From Paraphysomonas bandaiensis (lineage: Eukaryota > Chrysophyceae), in NCBI GenBank assembly GCA_965644295.1, contig CBFFRP010000629.1, forward strand, positions 1-25,066: a stretch of DNA of 25,066 nucleotides, in the 5' to 3' direction. Positions within the stretch are counted from its first letter, which is position 1, and each line of letters begins with the position of its first letter. Below the pieces are notes generated by a model. It was not told the origin of the DNA. It ran no database searches and saw nothing but the letters and a program-made list of their open reading frames with translations. A program made the position numbers and the translations under genes. Below, piece by piece: positions 1 through 8,452 of the stretch.

Positions 1-436
1 AAGAGAAAGCAATCGAACTTAATTATATGTGTTATAATTATGTGAGATATGAAAAGAACAACCTAGACAAAACTTCAACCATCGTACGTGAAGTGACACC
101 ATCGTATGTGTACCTGACTGCATCGTACCTATGTACAAGTACATAAGTACATAAGTACACAGTACGATATGGAATGAAGAGGAGCGACGGAGCTCATACT
201 CCAACTCCCCCCCTAGATCCAAAGCTACTCTTCATGACATGAAATGACATGATGAACAACATGATAGATACAACAAAATAGGAATAGTATCCAATCATGC
301 ACAAGATACTGAAAACCCAACAAAAAACCATAATAATGGATAAAAAAAATGGAAAGCATCTTAGAAATTGTAAAACATGATATAACAATAATGTGTGCAG
401 AGGACCAGATGGGGCATACCATCTACGAGTCATACA
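1..436 (-). repeat. Probable 3' LTR (or part of it) of the minus-strand copia element
   Basis: Read on the minus strand, the polyprotein stop at 507-509 is followed about 60 bp later by a short purine run (AATGGGAG, about 437-444). Then comes TGTATGACTCG starting at 436, a canonical TG start for a copia LTR after its polypurine tract. The other LTR end cannot be fixed: no clear matching CA end or target duplication is seen, and it may lie outside the window. Positions 61-170 hold short degenerate repeats (CATCGTACGT-like and GTACATAA-like units). No second LTR copy exists in the window for comparison, so the call rests on position and motif only. No gene is visible here; the small ORFs across 19-433 look like chance frames. 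Confidence 0.45.
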
Positions 437-506
437 CTCCCATTAATGCCATATAATATAGAGAGAACATGTTTCACAATAACAAGCAGTAACCCATGAA
501 AGAACC

Positions 507-3500
507 TTATAGTAATTTATCGAAAGGTCCCATCAATAGTGAACGCAGCCGACGGAAATCCTTCTTTCGTAACGGCTTGGTAAAAATATCTGCAACATTG
601 TCAGCAGAAGGAACATACTCAAAGACAATAATGTTGTTCGTAACAAGTTCACGAATAAAATGATGACGTATCGCAATATGTTTGGAACGCCTATGAAACA
701 CTGGGTTAGCCGCAAGTTTAATAGATGAAGTATTATCAACACGAATGCGTAGGGGACGAGGAACAGTAGAAGACGCTGAGGGTACAGACATAGGACGAGG
801 CACCGAAGTGACCATGCTCAGTGGTGATTGAAATTCATCAGTGGTTTCATGAAGTGACACACCTTCTTTACTCGAATCACCCATGCAATAATATTCACTG
901 TCCATTGTTGAAAGAGAGATCGAAGTCTGAAGTTTGGACTTCCACGCAACAGGACCATTAACATAAAAGAAAACGAAACCCGAATGAGACCGACGAGTAT
1001 CAATATCATAATTGGCCCAATTAGCATCGGCGTATCCATGCAATGTCGGATGTTCTTCATCTAAACGTCTGTATGTAATGCGACAATCTGTTGTACCTTT
1101 CAGATACTTAAGAATCTGGAGAACTGCATTCCAATGCTGCCTGCCAGGATTAGACAGAAAACGCGCAACTGTACATACAGCAAATGATATGTCAGGACGT
1201 GAACATACCATTAAATACATGAGTTTACCCACAACAGTACGATACGGAATAGTTGACATGTATTCACGATCAATATCATTATCAGGTGACATACTAGTGG
1301 ATAAAACAACATGTGCATCCATAGGAACAGGTGATATAGACAATGCATCTGCATTAGGTATACTATTTAAAATATCCTTAATATAGGTCGCCTGAGAAAG
1401 TTGAATGACTCGACGATCGGGAGAAGTATAGATGCGGATGCCTAAAAACCACTCAACAGTTCCAACATCTGTAGTCTGAAACTTGGAATGAAGAGCTGCA
1501 CAGATAGTATCGGCAAGAGTCGAAGAAGATGCAGCCAACAGAATATCGTCTACATATACACAGATAATAGCAAATTCGCCATTCACTGAGTAATAATATA
1601 CACATGTATCAGACTGACATTGCACAAATTTAATAGATAGCAGAAAACGAGACAACATAAGGTTGAACAGTCGACTGGCCTGTTTGAGACCATAGATAGA
1701 CTTCAGTAAATGATAACATTTTCCACGAGGAAGTGTAGTCCCTGTAGGAGCATGCATATAACAATCATAGTCAATATCGGACTGAGGAAAAGCTTTAGGC
1801 ACATCCAGTTGTCTAGTATACAAGCCATAATAAGCACACAATGCAAGTACGATACGAAGCGTAGAATGTCGAACCACCGGTGAAAAGGTCTGATCATAAT
1901 CAACACCATACTTTTGTGTGAAACCTTTAACAACAAGTCGAGCTCTGTAGCGAGTCACATTGCCATCTTTATCTCTTTTCTTCTTGAACACCCACTTTGT
2001 ACGTAAAAGATTCGCATTTTCAGGAATATCAACTATATGCCAAGTACCTTGTTTATTTAGACCCTCCAGCTCCTCCTGCATGGCCTCCAACCATTTATCT
2101 TTGTCAGGCGCACGACGCGCTGCAGCATAAGATAAAGGTTCATCAAAAACAGCATACGCAAAATCATGAACATCATAATCAGTAGGCGTTGGAGGTGACG
2201 GAATCGCTGCCATAAACGAGGGCTCATAGACATGGCACACCATCGCAAGATAAAATAACAAACGCTGAACAGGTGTCCGGGATCGTGTAGATCTCCGTAA
2301 TGAAGACGAAACAGCTGAGGACCGCGAAGGAACTGACTGAGTTGCTGAAGACCGAGTAGGAACAGACGTGGCATTTTGAGAAGATGAATGATTGTCCATC
2401 GGATTAAAATCATCATTAAGAGCAGTGGATGCCTGATGTGAAGAAGGAACACAAGAATCTGCATCGGAATCGTCATTAAGAGAAGTCGGTACAGATGCAG
2501 AAGAAGCTTCATCTTCAGTCTCATCATGAAAAGGAGATTCAGCAATATGGAGTTCATCATCAGACTCATCATGGAGTCGTTCCATACGGGTGAAGGGGGA
2601 AATCAATTTCAACGGTGTCTCAATAAACTGAACATCTGTAGTCTCGAGGACCCGTCCAGTGCTAGGGCGATACACACGTAGGGTAGATAAGGAATGAGGA
2701 TTATACCCAACAAAACGCACAATTTCAGAAGGATTACCCGCCTGAGCTGAAGAATAATGCACATTGTGATAATAACATTCAGCACCATATAAATGAAGAT
2801 ACTTAACAGTGGGATGTTGACCATACCATAAGAACCATGGGGTTTGAAAATTGGGCGCTCGTGGAGTTATAGCATGAAGTAAGACAGCAAATTCAGCAGA
2901 TAAATTCCATGTGTGACGAGGAAGACCAGCATAAGTGCGAAGAGTCCTCTCCTTAGTGCCAATTGTACGATTGTCACGCTCAATCACTCCACCATAACGC
3001 TTGTTTCCCGCAGGACCAACAATATGCCGAATGTCATGCTCAATGCAATACTGTTTGAACTCAGAATTGATAAACTCTGTACCTGGATCTGAAACCAACG
3101 TAAAGGTAGAAACATTCGCAGGACGTAACTCATTGAGAATAAAAACACGTAGACCATGAAGGAGAGCATCTGATTTTGCTTTCAAGAAATAAATGAACAA
3201 GCGATCCGAAAAATCATCACTGAAAAGCATCCAATATCGAACACCACCAATTCCTTTAGTCGCAAATGGTCCCTTGAGATCCACATGAATGAGTTGACCA
3301 CAGTATTGAGAACGGAGACGAGGATGATGACGAATAGACAACTTCGTGGACTTACATAATTTGTCAACCTCACAGTGCGGGAGTTGCGTGACATCAATAC
3401 TCTTCCAATGATAAGGAAAACCAAGAAGATGTCCTGCCCGAAGTGCACTGTACAATGTGTTGTACGAGAGGTGACCAAGTTTAATATGAAGAACTAAGAA

Positions 3501-4886
3501 AGCATACATCGCTTTAGACAATAATTGAGTCTGATCTTGACAAGAATTACGATCGACAACAATATTTGTGTACACATTACGCGCGCGACGCGTTGAAGAA
3601 GACGCCTGCCTGTTAGAAGAAGGGGCGATTGTTGCCTGCCTTTTTGTAGAGGGGGCAATAATAGAATAAGAAGCCTGCCTTTTATTGGGGGCTGTACATT
3701 GATACGCCTGCCTTGCCAATGAGGGGGCTGTACCATTTGAATAAGACTGATATGCCTGCCTTGCCAATGAGGGGGCTGTATCATTTGAATAATTCGCCTC
3801 ACTATAATGAGAATGGGCGTATACAGCATGACAGCTGTTGTAATAGGCCTTAATGCATTTATGTATAGAAGGGTCAATTGACTGTACCAAAGGGAAACCA
3901 ACATTTACGTACGTCGACATGTGCTGAAAATACGGGTCAGACAACTGTGAAAACTGAAAACCGTCCGTATACACAAAATCACAAACATGTTGAAAAGACG
4001 CAAACTGAAAACGGTTGTCGGACAAGACTACATCACCGCCAGAGTCAAATCCATCTGTATCTGCACCATCACACAACGACTCAATAACTGTTGGACGCAT
4101 AATTGACAACGACAAATGAGACACATTCTTAGCCACAGAATCTTTGGACACAGAAAAGGACACAGGTGATACATTTAGCGGTAAGTGCGCTATCCAATAA
4201 CGATACCTATATTTAAATAAAATATTAGGAACAGTTGAATCACGAGTATAAAGGGCAAGTTTGTCGCCATTGTCCAGATAGTTGAAACGCCAACCCTGCT
4301 CCAACATAAGGCCTTCTGACAACAGAGTTTTACCGAGCTCTGGATAATAGGAGACGTTGCCGAAGAAGGACATGTTCCCAGCACCAGTAGCCTTGAGTCG
4401 ATGCTTATCTGCAACATATAGATAATGATCTGTATTGGGAGTATATGAAGACAAAACATGTTTGCAATTGGTGAGATGATCAAAACATGCACTATCTAAA
4501 TGTACTTCAATGAAATCAGGTTGTGTAGGAGTAGTATCAGGTGTTGTAGAGGATGACATGTCATATACTGTGTAATAAGCATCATACGAATTAGAAGTAA
4601 TCATGGCAGTGTAATGTGCATCAATATCAGAATCATTAGCAAGCATAGTAGAGGAAATAGAATCATCTGGAGTATAGCCATCAAACTCTGGATCATAAGT
4701 ATGAATTGTATCTGGGTCATCGACGAACGCAACATGACGCGAGCGTGTATCACCACGGCCTGCACCACGACCACGACCACTACGACCACCACGTTTGGGA
4801 GGACGACCTGGACCTCGACGGGGTGACCTGAAAGCTCCTTGGTTATTGGGAAGAGGTGGGGCTTGATGTCCGGCTGCGCGCTGTGG
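507..4886 (-). CDS. Ty1/copia Pol polyprotein, 5'-truncated (gag mostly missing)
   Basis: The frame stays open from 4886 down to the TAA at 507-509; the first Met is at 4646 and gives 1379 aa. Upstream of that Met the same frame reads an Arg/Gly-rich RGG-like stretch (about 4737-4822) and then meets a stop at 4887-4889 where the DNA turns AT-rich, so most of gag and the 5' LTR are gone. Numbering from the Met: a protease-like motif D51-S-A-C (family norm D-S-G-A); a Pro/Gln/Arg-rich linker with about five APSxxRQA-type repeats (residues 290-350); the GAG-preintegrase zinc region (H387, H392, C425); and an integrase core with D456, D520 and E556, the last two spaced exactly as in D35E. RT follows with LDVPKAF (D948) and YVDD (1031-1034), then RNase H with YADANWA (D1206), MDSE and a C-terminal ADIFTKPL. 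The protease-integrase-RT-RNase H order defines copia. The second Cys of the zinc CxxC is Asp428, with a Cys at 431. Probably not autonomous without gag. Confidence 0.9.
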   Translation of the reverse strand, partial: PQRAAGHQAPPLPNNQGAFRSPRRGPGRPPKRGGRSGRGRGAGRGDTRSRHVAFVDDPDTIHTYDPEFDGYTPDDSISSTMLANDSDIDAHYTAMITSNSYDAYYTVYDMSSSTTPDTTPTQPDFIEVHLDSACFDHLTNCKHVLSSYTPNTDHYLYVADKHRLKATGAGNMSFFGNVSYYPELGKTLLSEGLMLEQGWRFNYLDNGDKLALYTRDSTVPNILFKYRYRYWIAHLPLNVSPVSFSVSKDSVAKNVSHLSLSIMRPTVIESLCDGADTDGFDSGGDVVLSDNRFQFASFQHVCDFVYTDGFQFSQLSDPYFQHMSTYVNVGFPLVQSIDPSIHKCIKAYYNSCHAVYAHSHYSEANYSNDTAPSLARQAYQSYSNGTAPSLARQAYQCTAPNKRQASYSIIAPSTKRQATIAPSSNRQASSSTRRARNVYTNIVVDRNSCQDQTQLLSKAMYAFLVLHIKLGHLSYNTLYSALRAGHLLGFPYHWKSIDVTQLPHCEVDKLCKSTKLSIRHHPRLRSQYCGQLIHVDLKGPFATKGIGGVRYWMLFSDDFSDRLFIYFLKAKSDALLHGLRVFILNELRPANVSTFTLVSDPGTEFINSEFKQYCIEHDIRHIVGPAGNKRYGGVIERDNRTIGTKERTLRTYAGLPRHTWNLSAEFAVLLHAITPRAPNFQTPWFLWYGQHPTVKYLHLYGAECYYHNVHYSSAQAGNPSEIVRFVGYNPHSLSTLRVYRPSTGRVLETTDVQFIETPLKLISPFTRMERLHDESDDELHIAESPFHDETEDEASSASVPTSLNDDSDADSCVPSSHQASTALNDDFNPMDNHSSSQNATSVPTRSSATQSVPSRSSAVSSSLRRSTRSRTPVQRLLFYLAMVCHVYEPSFMAAIPSPPTPTDYDVHDFAYAVFDEPLSYAAARRAPDKDKWLEAMQEELEGLNKQGTWHIVDIPENANLLRTKWVFKKKRDKDGNVTRYRARLVVKGFTQKYGVDYDQTFSPVVRHSTLRIVLALCAYYGLYTRQLDVPKAFPQSDIDYDCYMHAPTGTTLPRGKCYHLLKSIYGLKQASRLFNLMLSRFLLSIKFVQCQSDTCVYYYSVNGEFAIICVYVDDILLAASSSTLADTICAALHSKFQTTDVGTVEWFLGIRIYTSPDRRVIQLSQATYIKDILNSIPNADALSISPVPMDAHVVLSTSMSPDNDIDREYMSTIPYRTVVGKLMYLMVCSRPDISFAVCTVARFLSNPGRQHWNAVLQILKYLKGTTDCRITYRRLDEEHPTLHGYADANWANYDIDTRRSHSGFVFFYVNGPVAWKSKLQTSISLSTMDSEYYCMGDSSKEGVSLHETTDEFQSPLSMVTSVPRPMSVPSASSTVPRPLRIRVDNTSSIKLAANPVFHRRSKHIAIRHHFIRELVTNNIIVFEYVPSADNVADIFTKPLRKKDFRRLRSLLMGPFDKLL

Positions 4887-5170
4887 TTACATTAAGTTAT
4901 ATTCTAATTCATTTCTATTGAAATTTTGGTTCCTTAATGTTAGAATTGAACAGGCTTGCGTAACAATTAATTGGTTTTCAATTTATTGGCAATAATTGCC
5001 AATTAAATTAATTGGTTTTAAAAGTGATAATTTCCATTATTATTGATAAATGTTGCCAATTAATTGCAATTAATTGGCTGGCTAAACTATATATAGCATT
5101 CAACTGCTTCGAAATATTCAAGTATAGTAGTGTAAAATTTAATGATGTTATAAGTGTAACCGTTAGGTAC
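4887..5170. other. AT-rich DNA with clustered AATTAATTGG motifs
   Basis: No gene is visible. Between about 4966 and 5083 the motif AATTAATTGG and its partial complement CCAATTAATT recur several times in both orientations, so short hairpins are possible. The segment joins the truncated end of the copia element to the first copy of the dispersed repeat. It may be the host sequence into which the element inserted, or a decayed transposon end. Confidence 0.4.
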
Positions 5171-5270
5171 ACTTATTTTTTCGGGAATAATTTGAAGCAA
5201 ATATACTCTATATTACTGCAATACAACTACGGCTGGAATACACATAATTGTTGTCTCAATATTAGAGGCA
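5171..5270 (+). repeat. Dispersed ~100-bp repeat, copy 1
   Basis: This block starts at ACTTATTTTTTCGGG and ends at ATTAGAGGCA. It is closely matched by a minus-strand copy at 22849-22945, and its second half by a plus-strand copy at 8362-8428. All three share the cores CTCTATATTACTG and TGTTGTCTCAATAT. In each case a potential ATG follows the conserved end within roughly 0-60 bp. It resembles a terminal or promoter/5'-leader module of a repeated element. The family is not recognised. Confidence 0.75.
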
Positions 5271-5294
5271 TCTTTGAACAAAAATATACAAAGG

Positions 5295-5444
5295 ATGCCG
5301 TTACGGCAGTATAGCAACGACAGGAATCAGAAAGCAATTGATGAGAATGGCAGTAGTGACTCCTCAGAATGTGATAGCAATTCCTGTACTGATGACAGCA
5401 CGTTACTGGTAACTCGTCTGATAATGACAATGACACATTATTAA
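5295..5444 (+). CDS. Possible small Ser/Asp-rich ORF downstream of dispersed repeat
   Basis: A 49-codon ATG-to-TAA frame begins 24 bp after repeat copy 1. Residues 16-35 are rich in Ser, Asp, Glu and Cys. It could be the N-terminal remnant of a longer protein, since acidic Ser-rich starts are common in several transposase families, but no diagnostic domain is present. It may also be a chance frame. It is listed because the other two repeat copies are also followed by ATGs, which raises the possibility of a conserved leader-plus-start arrangement. Confidence 0.2.
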   Translation: MPLRQYSNDRNQKAIDENGSSDSSECDSNSCTDDSTLLVTRLIMTMTHY

Positions 5445-5570
5445 CATTGTGTGCTTATTGTTGATTGTAGAATGCACAGTCTACTTGTTTAGTAATGGTG
5501 TATATATATACATATATAGAAATAATCTAATAATAATAGATACGTTATACTCTTCACCGCTGCGTTGCCA

Positions 5571-5860
5571 ATTCTCTATAGGTTCAGAACTCAGGTACCT
5601 ACAGGTCTTTCGTCTTATACCTATAGGCAGCGAGAAGCACTACCTATAGCCAGTACCTAAGCTTGAGGTACCTATAGGTAGGTACCTAACTTTTATCACC
5701 TATAGGCAGGGTAGCTAGGTATACCTATAGATGGTGACAGCTAGGTATCTACCTATAGGTAGGGTCATTAGGCATGACTATAGGTGGGACCTAATAGGTA
5801 GGTACCTATTAGCCTATTAGGTACTTGCGGTGGACCTATAGGTAGAGCGACTTATAGATA
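5571..5860. repeat. Cluster of ACCTATAGGT palindromes
   Basis: The 10-bp perfect palindrome ACCTATAGGT and close variants occur about nine times in 290 bp, mixed with GGTACC-containing and CTATTAGG-like units (for example TAGGTAGGTACCTA). Spacing is irregular, so this is not a simple tandem array. Each unit is self-complementary, and units can also pair with each other to form longer stems. The cluster ends about 20 bp before the left arm of the inverted duplication. No gene is visible. Confidence 0.75.
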
Positions 5861-5880
5861 CCGAATTCGTCCCACCGATG

Positions 5881-7233
5881 TCAATCTCGCTTTTAAGATC
5901 ATTACATTCTTGAAATAAATCGAAAACTGAGAAAAAGGAAGATAAGCCACATGACTCTTTGTATTTATTATAAGGTGAATGGACAGACGCTTATTTACGG
6001 ATAGCGAGGTTTTTCCATAGTATGTTTTATCTGTTTTTCTCCGGTAATTTTGTATACAAAGAAATTTTTCATTTTCATATTTTGTTTTTATTATAGTCAA
6101 GAAAAAATAAACGACTTTAGTTATTTTATGTATGAAAATCGACGTTATTTTCAGTTTTTAATAGTATGGTTACATACTATGGTTTAGTCTAAATACATAT
6201 AACACATTCCAAATCTGTTGCCTTCTACTAGCTATAATCGCTGCAGGTGGGGGTATCAGGCCGCCCAAAGTCTGCGCTGATGCAATCTTGCATTGACACC
6301 GAGTAAGCCAAGGATAAAGCAGACTTGAGGTTACTGCAACGGTCGGCTGAAATCGAAAACAGCAAAGGAACCTCGCTGACTCGATTGAGGTGCACTACGA
6401 CAAAACACGAAACAAAATTGGTGAGTAGCACCGGTGGAGTGCGGTAATTGTTGTCCCCACATAGACCCAATAACTCGGTGCAAGCTTCACGCAGGCCAGA
6501 GTGCAGATCACTGGGGTGTGTCAAATCTTTTTTAATCTCAATGGCAAACAAAACGTTGTGGCGAGCAATTTCACCAGGGGGGTCTGCATCCATAATAACG
6601 ATATCGGTTCTCCCTCGAACTTCTCCCCTGTATAGTACTTTCCCCTTCTTCTTATTGAATATATCGTATTCACGCAGAGAGAAGATGGGTGTACTGAATA
6701 GAAGACCGTCCGCCAACCTTTGACCATTCCCAACAGCAGCACTCACCAATTGCACCTTTGTACTCAAACCGATGAATTCCTTGAAAGCCGCGCAGAATGG
6801 ATCATACACAGATACTTCGTCTGTGCAACCTTCCGGCCACGCCCATTTAAAGTTAAACCGCGAGAAATATTTTTCTGATGTGTAAATATCACTGCTGAGA
6901 ACGGGGAAATCGATTTTGAGACGGCCCAATAGAGCTCTCAGATTCTTCTCTTTAGTTTGGGAATCCGCTGACGGTGTCAAGACAATGTGAAGCACTGTGG
7001 CTGGTAGCTGAGATAAAACCTGATGGATTGCCAAGTTTTGTCCCTGCTGGTTGTGTTCCACCTCCTGCTGGTGTCGTAACTGGTTGCGTTTCATCTCCTG
7101 CTGAAGTTGTAACACTCTCTGCTGATGTCGAAGAAGTGATCCAAAAAGGACACTGATTACTCCAACAAAGAGAGTGAGTAATCCAACAACAACATTAAAC
7201 TTCCAATCATCCATTGCGTCAATTCGAATTGTG
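5881..7233 (-). repeat. Left arm of 1.3-kb inverted duplication
   Basis: This arm is the reverse complement of 8453-9738. It contains a whole gene (6228-7214) plus about 350 bp of its 3' flank. The outer boundary is TCAATCTCGC at 5881, matching GCGAGATTGA ending at 9738. The inner boundary is about TCGAATTGTG at 7233. Arm lengths differ by 67 bp: a 75-bp in-frame block present only on this side, a 7-bp tandem duplication only on the right, and a few small indels. From the coding segment after that block into the 3' flank the arms are nearly identical. Confidence 0.95.
6228..7214 (-). CDS. Membrane-anchored PD-(D/E)XK nuclease-like protein (intact copy)
   Basis: The protein has 328 aa. The start ATG at 7214 is chosen because the duplicate begins at the same Met (MDDW); the longer frame upstream is only translated microsatellite (HTYI repeats). 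Residues about 7-28 are a hydrophobic single transmembrane segment. Residues 30-58 are Gln/Arg/Glu-rich and probably coiled coil. The C-terminal domain carries a PD-(D/E)XK-like signature: GRTDIVI with D204, then FAIEIKKD with E226-x-K228, then an amphipathic helix around REACTELLGL (242-251). This arrangement is known from restriction-endonuclease-fold domains, including those in eukaryotic Crinkler-type proteins. Cleavage activity and target are not shown. It is transcribed away from the TATG tract, head-to-head with its duplicate. A DUF-type protein without catalytic activity is the main alternative. Confidence 0.65.
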   Translation of the reverse strand: MDDWKFNVVVGLLTLFVGVISVLFGSLLRHQQRVLQLQQEMKRNQLRHQQEVEHNQQGQNLAIHQVLSQLPATVLHIVLTPSADSQTKEKNLRALLGRLKIDFPVLSSDIYTSEKYFSRFNFKWAWPEGCTDEVSVYDPFCAAFKEFIGLSTKVQLVSAAVGNGQRLADGLLFSTPIFSLREYDIFNKKKGKVLYRGEVRGRTDIVIMDADPPGEIARHNVLFAIEIKKDLTHPSDLHSGLREACTELLGLCGDNNYRTPPVLLTNFVSCFVVVHLNRVSEVPLLFSISADRCSNLKSALSLAYSVSMQDCISADFGRPDTPTCSDYS

Positions 7234-7249
7234 AGATTAGAAAACCTAA

Positions 7250-7250
<1 letters not shown>

Positions 7251-7280
<30 letters not shown>

Positions 7281-8051
7281 TGTATGTATGTATGTATGTA
7301 TGTATGTATGTATGTATGTATGTATGTATGTATGTATGTATGTATGTATGTATGTATGTATGTATGTATGTATGTATGTATGTATGTATGTATGTATGTA
7401 TGTATGTATGTATGTATGTAGGTAGGTATGTATGTATGTATGTATGTATGTATGTATGTATGTATGTATGTATGTATGTATGTATGTATGTATGTATGTA
7501 TGTATGTATGTATGTATGTATGTATGCATGTATGTATGTATGTATGTATGTATGTATGTATGTATGTATGTATGTATGTATGTATGTATGTATGTATGTA
7601 TGTATGTATGTATGTATGTATGTATGTATGTATGTATGTATGTATGTATGTATGTATGTATGCATGTATGTATGTATGTATGTATGTATGTATGTATGTA
7701 TGTATGTATGTATGTATGTATGTATGTATGTATGTATGTATGTATGTATGTATGTATGTATGTATGTATGTATGTATGTATGTATGTATGTATGAATGTA
7801 TGTATGTATGTATGTATGTATGTATGTATGTATGTATGTATGTATGTATGTATGTATGTATGTATGTATGTATGTATGTATGTATGTATGTATGTATGTA
7901 TGTATGTATGTATGTATGTATGTATGTACAGTATGTATGTATGTATGTATGTATGTATGTATGTAGGTATGTATGTATGTATGTATGTATGTAGGTATGT
8001 ATGTATGTAGGTATGTATGTATGTATGTATGTAGGTATGTATGTATGTATG

Positions 8052-8083
<32 letters not shown>

Positions 8084-8357
8084 TGTAGGTAGGTAGGTAT
8101 GTAGGTATGTAGGTATGTATGTATGTATGTAGGTATGTATGTATGTATGTATGTATGTATGTATGTATGTATGTATGTAGGTAGGTAGGTAGGTAGGTAT
8201 GTATGTATGTATGTATGTATGTATGTATGTATGTATGTATGTATGTATGTATGTATGTATGTATGTATGTATGTATGTATGTATGTATGTATGTATGTAT
8301 GTATGTATGTATGTATGTATGTATGTATGTATGTATGTATGTATGTATGTATGTATG
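7251..8357 (+). repeat. Giant (TATG)n microsatellite, about 1.1 kb
   Basis: Roughly 275 tetranucleotide units, almost pure from 7251 to about 7920 with single-base variants (TAGG near 7420, GCATG near 7526 and 7662, GAATG near 7794). Around 7928 the phase is broken by an ACAG insertion. From about 7960 to 8200 TAGG variants cluster, and the tract is pure again to 8357. It fills most of the space between the divergent nuclease-like genes. All frames on both strands are free of stops (MYVC on plus, HTYI on minus), which creates spurious ORFs. On its right it abuts a dispersed repeat copy that has lost its first ~30 bp. Confidence 0.98.
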
Positions 8358-8361
8358 TGTG

Positions 8362-8428
8362 CTCTATATTACTGCAATAAAACTACGGCTGGAATACAGA
8401 TGATTGTTGTCTCAATATACGAGGCATC
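8362..8428 (+). repeat. Dispersed repeat, copy 2 (5'-truncated by the microsatellite)
   Basis: This matches the second two-thirds of copy 1 (from CTCTATATTACTG to GAGGCATCT). The first third, including TTCGGGAATAA, is replaced by the TATG tract. It lies about 45 bp upstream of the right nuclease-like gene, so it could supply or contain the promoter of that gene. The left gene has no such copy between its start and the microsatellite. Confidence 0.8.
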
Positions 8429-8452
8429 TAGCACAGAGAGGATGCTGATGCG

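Larger units (their letters stand above)
1..4886 (-). mobile_element. 5'-truncated Ty1/copia LTR retrotransposon
   Basis: The element covers the Pol polyprotein frame and the probable 3' LTR on its downstream side. It ends abruptly at about 4886 in AT-rich DNA, with no 5' LTR, primer site or full gag. The pol frame has no internal stop over more than 4.3 kb, so the loss of the 5' end is either recent or the protein was under selection until recently. The target duplication cannot be checked because both outer ends are missing or undefined. Confidence 0.8.

Noticed and set aside
5852-6100. 82-codon ORF downstream of the left nuclease-like gene, with a 65-codon counterpart at 9513-9710
   Set aside because: The two differ by frame-disrupting indels (a 7-bp duplication) despite near-identical DNA, so the reading frame is not conserved. 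It is probably 3' flank.
7251-8357. Telomere or centromere sequence
   Set aside because: TATG tetranucleotides do not match telomeric repeats, and single-copy genes flank the tract closely.
7246-8403. Long ORFs of MYVC or HTYI repeats on both strands
   Set aside because: They are translations of the stop-free TATG microsatellite, open in several frames at once. The only real coding start at the left edge is the ATG at 7214.
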